Origin: Pseudomonadota bacterium
GTDB lineage: Bacteria; Pseudomonadota; Alphaproteobacteria; Azospirillales; Azospirillaceae
Length of the DNA stretch: 10,530 bases
Reading direction: 5' to 3'
Assembly: GCA_023411035.1 (NCBI GenBank)
Contig: JAEYPE010000035.1
Location: 1 to 10,530 of the forward strand
Shown here: one piece after another, positions 5,899 through 10,530 of the stretch
How the letters are laid out: every line of letters starts with the position of its first letter
Numbering within the stretch: position 1 is the first letter of the stretch
Made by a program: the position numbers and the translations under genes
The notes under the pieces: model-generated
Told to the model about the DNA's origin: nothing
What the model saw: the letters and a program-made list of their open reading frames with translations, nothing else
Database searches by the model: none

Positions 5899-6629
5899 GA
5901 TGCGGTGCTTTCCGTGTCGGTGAAGAGGTCATGTTCGGCGGACAGGGCGGACAGCGCGCGGTCGCACAGGCCGGCGACGGCGCGCTCCACCGCCGCGGGG
6001 TCGTAGCGCAGCCCCCCGGATTCCCAGGCGGCGTCGATCCCGCCAGGCGGCAAGGCCGGATCGGCGGCCACCTCCAGGGAACCTTTGAATCCGGCGGACT
6101 CCGGATCGGCCAGCCGGGCGCGGACGGCCTCGGCCAGATCGGGATGGACGCGCAGCCGCAGCCGCGGCGACCCGCCGGCCAGCCGCAGGGCGTCCGCGGC
6201 GAGCCGTTCGGTTTCCTCCGTCCCGATCCGCTCCAGCAGGGCCGGGGCGAGGCGGCGGACGAGCGCCAGCATCACCGCCGCCCCCTGCGCCTCCACCCCG
6301 CGCAGCGCCTCCGCGAAGCGGTCGTCCAGGCCGGCAAGCCGCTCGTCGATGTGGGACAGGGCCTGCGCCAGAGCGGCCTCGGTGCGGGTTGCGGCCTCCG
6401 CGGCGCCCTCCCGCCGGCCCTGCTCCACCCCCTCGGCGAAGGCGCGGACCTCGGCGCCGTAGACGGCGGCCTGGAGATGCCGTTCGGAATGAACGATCTC
6501 GTCGAGCGGATCGATGGGCTCCGGTTCGGGAGCGGCGCCGAACTCCGCCGCCGCTTCCGCCGCCGCCCCCAACCCCACCTGGGCGGTGCTGTCGAAGCGC
6601 AGGTCGAAGCGGTAGCGCGGATACTCCAT
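5886..6629 (-). CDS. fliH: FliH-type flagellar export ATPase regulator
   Basis: A 247-aa protein in the normal FliH size range. FliH holds the FliI ATPase and links it to FliN at the C ring. Residues 60-80 contain G-x-x-x-G steps at Gly67, Gly71 and Gly75 (FAEGVEQGRREG), the hallmark of FliH and related type III stalk proteins, followed by a long Ala-rich coiled coil to about 110. The C-terminal part has ALVRRLAPALLERIG, LRLRVHPDLAEAVRARLAD and LPPGGIDAAWESGGLRYDP, matching the FliI-binding domain. The N-terminus (MEYPRYRFDLRF) is aromatic, as is common in the FliN-binding end. The start ATG shares its A with the fliF stop (TGATG); GAGGAGG within the fliF end acts as ribosome binding site, seven bases upstream. 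No fliI is present in the window. Caulobacter calls the equivalent gene flbE. Confidence 0.88.
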   Translation of the reverse strand: MEYPRYRFDLRFDSTAQVGLGAAAEAAAEFGAAPEPEPIDPLDEIVHSERHLQAAVYGAEVRAFAEGVEQGRREGAAEAATRTEAALAQALSHIDERLAGLDDRFAEALRGVEAQGAAVMLALVRRLAPALLERIGTEETERLAADALRLAGGSPRLRLRVHPDLAEAVRARLADPESAGFKGSLEVAADPALPPGGIDAAWESGGLRYDPAAVERAVAGLCDRALSALSAEHDLFTDTESTASWPH

Positions 6630-8329
6630 CAGACCGCCTCCTCGTAGAGCCAGGAGCGGAGGATGTCGATCGCCTCATCCGGATACTGGTCCACGATGTC
6701 GCCCAACCGCCGGATGGAGGAGGCGCGCACGCGGCCCTCCACCGTGCGCAGCTCGATGAGCTGGTCCATCGTCTCCTCGATGCCCGGCAGGGCCGGGGCC
6801 GCCGGCTCGCCCGCGTCGGTGAGCTGGGCCGTCTGCATGGCCGGGTCCCCGCCGACCGCCGGGCCGGCGAGCTGCGGCATGGCGGCACCCGCGGCCAGCG
6901 CCGGGGCGGAGGCTTCCGCCGCCACCGGCTCCGGCGCCGGAAAGACGCGGCGGATCAGCGGGCGCAGACCCAGCACGATCAGCAGCCCGCAGAGGACCAG
7001 CAGGATCACCCACTGGATCAGCGTCATCACGTTGCGGCTGAGCGTGTCGACGATCTCGGCCATCGGCTCGCGGGTGCCGAGGTCGGGGGCGAGGTTGACG
7101 AACTCCAGGTTGTCCACCGTCACCCGGTCGCCGCGCGCTTCGTCGAAGCCCATGGCGGAGCGCACCAGTTCGGTGATGCGCTGAAGCTCCTCGGGCGAGC
7201 GGGCCTCGTAGCTGCGGGCGCCGTCCTGTGCGGTCGTCCAGGTGCCGTTGACCAGCACCGCCACGCTGACCCGGCGGATGTCGCCCGGCTCGATCACGGT
7301 TTCGCGGGCGACGTTGGAAATCTCGTAATTGACGGTCTCTTCCTGACGCTTGGAGTCGGTGGAGGAGCGGTTGTTCTGGGCCTGGGCGCGGACCTCGCGC
7401 TGCGGCAGGTTCTGTTCGGCGGTGACCGGCGGTTCGCCGTTGCTGTCCAGGCTGCGGTCCTGCTCCTGCACCGTCTGGGTGGAGCGGACCACCTGGCTGT
7501 TGGGGTCGAAGCTCTGGCTGCGCACCACTTCGCGCTTGGTTTCGACATCGACAGCAACCTGAACGCGAACATTCCCCTGCCCCAGCCGCGCCGTCAGCAT
7601 CTGTTCGATGGCGCGGGAGATGCGCGCCTCGTGGCCGGCGCGCAGCCCGTCCACCTTGGCGGACGACAGGGCGTCGCCGTCCTCCTCGGTCAGCAACACC
7701 TCGCCGGAGGCGTCGAGCACGGTGACGGCGCTGGGCTTCAGGTTGGGAACGGCGGCGGAGACGAGGTGGCGGATGGACAGCGCCTGCCGCCGCTCCAGCG
7801 GCGCGCGCCCGCGCATGCGCACCACGATGGAGGCGGTGGGCGTCGGGGCGGCGCGCGAGAACTCCTCGCGGTCGGGAAGCACGATGTGGACGCGCGCCGC
7901 GTCGATGCCGGACAGCGTCTCGATGGTGCGGGCCAACTCGCCTTCCATGGCGCGCAGCCGGTTCATCCGCTGCATGAAGCTGGTGATGCCCAGCGGCTTG
8001 TCCGTGTCGAACAGCTCGTAGCCGATGCCGCCGCGCGACGGCAGGCCCTGTTCGGCCAGCAGCATGCGCAGCCGCGGCACCTCGGCCTCCGGCACCTGGA
8101 CGGCGGTGCCGTCGAAGGCGGCGGACACGGGCACGCCCATGGCCTCCACCGCCTTCACGATGCGCCCGGCCTCCGCCGGTTCCAGCCCGGTGTAGAGCGG
8201 CGTCATATGCGGTCGCGACAGCAGAACCGCCATGGCGGCGACCGCCAGGACGATGCCGACGCCCGTGCCGGCCAGCATCAGAAGGCGCGTGCGCCCGAGC
8301 GTCCGCAGATTGTCGATCAGTCCTGTCAC
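6629..8329 (-). CDS. fliF: Flagellar MS-ring protein FliF
   Basis: A 566-aa protein. FliF makes the MS ring in the inner membrane, on which the rotor and export gate assemble. A first membrane helix lies at about 17-37 and a second at about 434-456. Between them are the ring-building domains: TPLYTGLEPAEAGRIVKAVE, LLAEQGLPSRGGIGYELFD, ELARTIETLSGIDAARVHIV and LPDREEFSRA, then SIRHLVSAAVPNLKPSAVTV with the later NYEISNVARETV. The cytoplasmic tail carries VRASSIRRLGDIVDQYPDEA and ends ILRSWLYEEAV, the FliG-binding peptide. The start codon is GTG at 8329; AAAGG sits about ten bases before it. It is the first gene of the minus-strand operon and is divergent from fliL across 186 bases. Confidence 0.97.
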   Translation of the reverse strand: MTGLIDNLRTLGRTRLLMLAGTGVGIVLAVAAMAVLLSRPHMTPLYTGLEPAEAGRIVKAVEAMGVPVSAAFDGTAVQVPEAEVPRLRMLLAEQGLPSRGGIGYELFDTDKPLGITSFMQRMNRLRAMEGELARTIETLSGIDAARVHIVLPDREEFSRAAPTPTASIVVRMRGRAPLERRQALSIRHLVSAAVPNLKPSAVTVLDASGEVLLTEEDGDALSSAKVDGLRAGHEARISRAIEQMLTARLGQGNVRVQVAVDVETKREVVRSQSFDPNSQVVRSTQTVQEQDRSLDSNGEPPVTAEQNLPQREVRAQAQNNRSSTDSKRQEETVNYEISNVARETVIEPGDIRRVSVAVLVNGTWTTAQDGARSYEARSPEELQRITELVRSAMGFDEARGDRVTVDNLEFVNLAPDLGTREPMAEIVDTLSRNVMTLIQWVILLVLCGLLIVLGLRPLIRRVFPAPEPVAAEASAPALAAGAAMPQLAGPAVGGDPAMQTAQLTDAGEPAAPALPGIEETMDQLIELRTVEGRVRASSIRRLGDIVDQYPDEAIDILRSWLYEEAV

Positions 8330-8343
8330 GACGCCCGCACCTT

Positions 8344-8371
8344 TAAAGTTTCCGAAAAGCGGGGACCGTAA
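8344..8371 (+). promoter_or_regulatory. Sigma-28-like promoter candidate reading toward fliL
   Basis: TAAAGTTT at 8344-8351 matches the flagellar sigma-28 (FliA) -35 consensus exactly. After 12 bases comes GACCGTAA at 8364-8371, five of eight positions of the -10 consensus GCCGATAA, and the ideal spacing is 11. It would start transcription about 140 bases before fliL. fliL-fliM are usually early genes not driven by FliA, which argues against it. Confidence 0.2.
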
Positions 8372-8499
8372 TGTTTGCCCCGTGAGCCTTCACAACCTAC
8401 CCGGACGACTTTTAAGCGGAGTAAAAGCTTGAAAGATGAACCGGAGGGAAGTCGCTAAAACTTGATCGTTTAAAACAGTCTTCAAATTTTCGGTACTTT

Positions 8500-8504
8500 G
8501 GAGG
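8500..8504 (+). promoter_or_regulatory. fliL ribosome binding site that decides the start
   Basis: GGAGG lies 11 bases before the ATG at 8516. The in-frame TTG at 8498 overlaps this element and so cannot be the start that it serves, which supports ATG 8516. Confidence 0.6.
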
Positions 8505-8515
8505 CGCTAGCCGCG

Positions 8516-9016
8516 ATGAATACAGATGCTGGAAAGGCAAGGACGGGTACGCCGGGCCGGCAGCGGATGTACGTCATCGTGCTGCCCCTGGCCCGTCTGG
8601 CGCTGGCGGCGGCGGCCCTGTGCGGCGTCGCCGCGGCGGGGTTCGGCGGCTATTGGCTGGCCGTGGGGCCGGATGGGGTGGCGCGGCTGTTCGAGGACAC
8701 CCCGGTCGCCGAACCGGCCCAGACGGTGCTGGATATGCCGGAGCTGATGGTGAATCTGCACGCCGACACGCCGTCGCGCTTCATGAAGATCGGCGTCACG
8801 CTGGTGATGGCGCCCAAGGACCGCGGGCGGGTGGAGCAGGCGATGCCCCATCTCGTCAACGCCCAGCAGGAGTTCCTGCGCAACCTGGACCAGCACGACC
8901 TGCACGGTTCCGCCGGTCTGCTGCGGCTGCGCGGGGAATTGCGCCGCCGCTTCAACCTGATCCTCGGCCCGGACACGGTGTCCGACGTCCTGCTGCGCAG
9001 CCTTCTCACGCAATAG
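8516..9016 (+). CDS. fliL: Flagellar basal body-associated protein FliL
   Basis: A 166-aa single-pass inner-membrane protein. FliL surrounds the stator units near the MS ring and affects torque and stator stability. A short basic cytoplasmic N-terminus (about 1-18) precedes a membrane helix at about 20-48. The periplasmic part has VLDMPELMVNLHADTPSRFM, KIGVTLVMAP, then a helix with LVNAQQEFLRNLD and the conserved C-terminal pattern L-R-x-E-L-R-R-R-F-N with LILGPDTVSDVLLRSLL. This follows the FliL/stomatin-like fold order. It is the first gene of the plus-strand operon and ends 17 bases before fliM. Confidence 0.92.
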   Translation: MNTDAGKARTGTPGRQRMYVIVLPLARLALAAAALCGVAAAGFGGYWLAVGPDGVARLFEDTPVAEPAQTVLDMPELMVNLHADTPSRFMKIGVTLVMAPKDRGRVEQAMPHLVNAQQEFLRNLDQHDLHGSAGLLRLRGELRRRFNLILGPDTVSDVLLRSLLTQ

Positions 9017-9033
9017 CCGACCCAGAGGAACGG

Positions 9034-10140
9034 ATGAGCACTCCCATCGACACGGATGACGGCGGCGAAAGCGGCGGCCATGGCGGCACCGGAGACGATC
9101 TGGACTGGGGCCTGGACGCCGGCGCGTCCGAAACCGCCGCCCTGATGGCCGACACCAAGGAGTTGAGCCAGGAGGAGATCGACCGCCTGCTGAACTTCGC
9201 CGTCGGCCCGCAGCCGGAATCCGCCGGGCAGACCCGCGCCATCGAACGGCTGATCAGCACCACGACGGTCAACAAGGACCGGCTGCCGATGCTGGACGTG
9301 GTCTTCGACCGCATGGTCCGGCTGCTGAACACGTCGCTGCGCCAGTTCTCGTCCACCAGCGTGGAGGCCAGCCTGCTGCGCATCGACTGGCTGCGCTACA
9401 ACGAGTTCCTCGACACCATCGAGCTTCCGGCCCTGGTCGGCGTCGCACGGGCGGAGCAGTGGGACAACCACATCGTCGTGTCGGTGGACAGCGCGCTGAT
9501 CTACTGCATGATGGACGTGCTTCTGGGCGGGCGGCGCAGCCGTGCCCGGCGCATCGACGGACGCACCTACACCTCCATCGAGCGCAAGATCACCGAGCGG
9601 CTCATCAAGGTTATTCTCCAGGACCTCAGCCAGTCCTTCGACCCGATCACGCCCATCGACTTCACCTTCGACCGGTTGGAGACGAACCCGCAATTCGCCA
9701 CCATCACCCGCGCCACCAACGCGGTCATCCGCGTGCGCATCGCGGTGGAGGTGGAGCGCCGCGTCGGCCATGCCGAGATCGTCATCCCCTACGCCACGCT
9801 GGAGCCGGTGCGCGGCAAGCTGGTGCAGACCTTCATGGGCGAGAAGTTCGGCCACGACACGGTGTGGGAAAACCATCTGAAGGCCGAGCTGATGCGGGCC
9901 AAGCTGGATCTCGTCGCCGTGCTCCAGCAGACTCAGGTGCCGCTGGGCGAGGTGCTGAACTGGGAAAAGGGCACCTCGCTGAAGCTGCGCATCGACCCCG
10001 ACGCGCCGGTCGTCCTGCAAAGCAAGACCACCCCCCTCTTCGCCGGCCACATGGGCCAGCGCAACGGCAACATCTCCGTCAAGATCGACACCGACCTGGA
10101 GACCAAGCAGGAGCTGATCGATGGTCTCATTCCTCATTGA
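9034..10140 (+). CDS. fliM: Flagellar motor switch protein FliM
   Basis: A 368-aa protein. FliM forms the C-ring wall, binds phospho-CheY at its N-terminus, FliG with its middle domain and FliN with its SpoA end. The CheY-binding motif is LSQEEIDRLL at 44-53. The middle domain begins ERLISTTTVNKDRLPMLDVV with FDRMVRLLNTSLRQFSSTSV and has the FliG-facing LLGGRRSRARRIDGR (163-177) and a long helix from TSIERKITERLI. The SpoA part (about 285-363) has LDLVAVLQQTQVPLGEVLNW, KGTSLKLRIDPDAPVVLQSK and PLFAGHMGQRNGNISVKI. ATG 9034 has AGAGGAA just upstream. That start leaves a Gly/Asp-rich extension of about 43 residues before the CheY motif, unusual since most FliM proteins start with it; Met38 (9145) lacks a ribosome binding site. 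Confidence 0.97.
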   Translation: MSTPIDTDDGGESGGHGGTGDDLDWGLDAGASETAALMADTKELSQEEIDRLLNFAVGPQPESAGQTRAIERLISTTTVNKDRLPMLDVVFDRMVRLLNTSLRQFSSTSVEASLLRIDWLRYNEFLDTIELPALVGVARAEQWDNHIVVSVDSALIYCMMDVLLGGRRSRARRIDGRTYTSIERKITERLIKVILQDLSQSFDPITPIDFTFDRLETNPQFATITRATNAVIRVRIAVEVERRVGHAEIVIPYATLEPVRGKLVQTFMGEKFGHDTVWENHLKAELMRAKLDLVAVLQQTQVPLGEVLNWEKGTSLKLRIDPDAPVVLQSKTTPLFAGHMGQRNGNISVKIDTDLETKQELIDGLIPH

Positions 10141-10530
10141 CGCCGTTCTGGCGGTCATGCTGGTCACCGCCACGGTGTTCCTGGTGATCGTCAACAAGCG
10201 GCTGAAGGTGATGCGGTCCAGCCAGGCCGAGATCGGCGCGCTGATCGCCACCTTCTCCAAGACCATCGACGAGACGGAAGCCTCGGTGCAGCGGCTGGTC
10301 GCCGCGGCGACGGAGGCGTCCGCCAAGCTGTCCGACGGGCTCGACCGCGCCAAGGGCGTGACCGAGGATGTGACGCTCGTGCTGGGGACCTGCGAGCGCG
10401 CGTCCAAGCGCATCGAGGCGTCCGTGCAGGAGGCCCGCGCCCTGGTCCGCCGGCTGGAGGACGGCCCGGCCCCTCGCCCGCGGCCCCGCCCCGCCCCGCC
10501 CGCCGCACCGCCCGTGCAGGCTGTGCAGGC
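10121..10530 (+). CDS. Membrane-anchored coiled-coil protein, DUF6468-like (3' end outside window)
   Basis: The first 136 codons are present. The ATG at 10121 lies inside the end of fliM, a 20-base overlap in another frame, which implies coupled translation. Residues 6-24 are one membrane helix at the extreme N-terminus. Residues 33-113 are a charged, heptad-like helix (AEIGALIATFSKTIDETEAS, LVAAATEASAKLSDGL, ERASKRIEASVQEARALVRR). From 115 a Pro/Arg/Ala-rich low-complexity segment starts and continues past the window. Position after fliM, the N-terminal anchor and the helix match what I recall of DUF6468 proteins in Rhodospirillales flagellar loci; that name is from memory. Its function is not known to me; the topology suggests a cytoplasmic or periplasmic rod tethered near the basal body. 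Confidence 0.75.
   Translation, partial: MVSFLIDAVLAVMLVTATVFLVIVNKRLKVMRSSQAEIGALIATFSKTIDETEASVQRLVAAATEASAKLSDGLDRAKGVTEDVTLVLGTCERASKRIEASVQEARALVRRLEDGPAPRPRPRPAPPAAPPVQAVQ

Larger units (their letters stand above)
8330..8515. promoter_or_regulatory. Divergent flagellar control region between fliF and fliL
   Basis: This 186-base gap separates two divergent flagellar operons and must hold promoters for both. It is much richer in A+T than the flanking genes, with CTTTAAAG at 8341-8348, TTAA at 8412-8415 and TTAA at 8470-8473. The last is followed after seven bases by TTCA (8470-8484), a six-to-seven-of-eight match to the CtrA consensus TTAA-N7-TTAA. I found no GG-N10-GC sigma-54 promoter. 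The region also holds the fliL ribosome binding site. Confidence 0.65.

Noticed and set aside
5540..5932. Upstream extension of the fliP frame
   Set aside because: The extension overlaps fliN in a different frame, and the ATG at 5539 directly starts a signal peptide as FliP requires.
6389..8371. 660-codon open frame on the plus strand
   Set aside because: It runs antisense to fliF and fliH, its translation is low-complexity (His, Gly, Arg, Ala) with no domain, and long antisense frames are normal in very GC-rich DNA.
8498..8515. TTG start six codons upstream for fliL
   Set aside because: The TTG overlaps the GGAGG at 8500-8504, which is placed to serve the ATG at 8516.
8650..10413. 587-codon open frame on the minus strand
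   Set aside because: It is antisense to fliL, fliM and the following gene; the translation has no recognisable domain and the plus-strand genes are certain.
1..10530. CRISPR array, tRNA, rRNA or insertion sequence
   Set aside because: No regularly spaced repeats, cloverleaf-like segments, transposase-like proteins or terminal inverted repeats were seen; nearly all of the window is explained by protein genes.

Overview
The window is high-GC DNA with near-saturated G/C at third codon positions in its real genes. It is almost certainly from an alphaproteobacterium. The CtrA-type winged-helix fragment at the left edge, the alphaproteobacterial style of FliF/FliG/FliM, and a FliM neighbour that looks like the DUF6468 family all suggest Rhodospirillales, with Azospirillum or a close relative most likely. 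That taxonomic reading is inference from protein style, not from a database match.

Left part (1-2754), regulatory and accessory genes. The 3' end of a CtrA/OmpR-type response regulator runs off the left edge. A gene-poor gap follows that carries what looks like a relic of a LacI-type regulator C-terminus. Next come a small outer-membrane lipoprotein (+) and, convergent with it, a NarL/LuxR-type response regulator (-) whose receiver domain has an altered acidic pocket. A CtrA-like box lies upstream of that regulator. Two small uncharacterised genes (+), of 66 and 80 codons, separate this part from the flagellar locus.

Central part (2774-8329, all on the minus strand). This is a tightly packed flagellar operon read from right to left: fliF (MS ring), fliH (export ATPase regulator), fliN (C ring), fliP (export gate), a 102-aa protein resembling the FlhB/FhlB cytoplasmic domain, fliG (rotor), and a 209-aa protein whose C-terminal half resembles the FliK hook-length-control domain. 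Junctions are mostly overlaps (two TGATG, one 13-bp) or gaps of 4 to 17 bases, so the genes are probably co-transcribed and translationally coupled.

Right part (8330-10530). An AT-rich divergent control region of 186 bases separates fliF from a plus-strand operon: fliL (stator-associated), fliM (C-ring switch with a CheY-binding motif set behind an N-terminal extension) and a membrane-anchored coiled-coil protein truncated by the window edge. Together the two divergent operons encode the MS ring, the full C ring (FliG, FliM, FliN) and part of the export machinery.

The most interesting points are the placement of fliG away from fliF, and the two small genes flanking fliG. One looks like a stand-alone FlhB-C domain and the other like a stand-alone FliK-C domain, the two parts that touch each other in the export specificity switch of standard systems.
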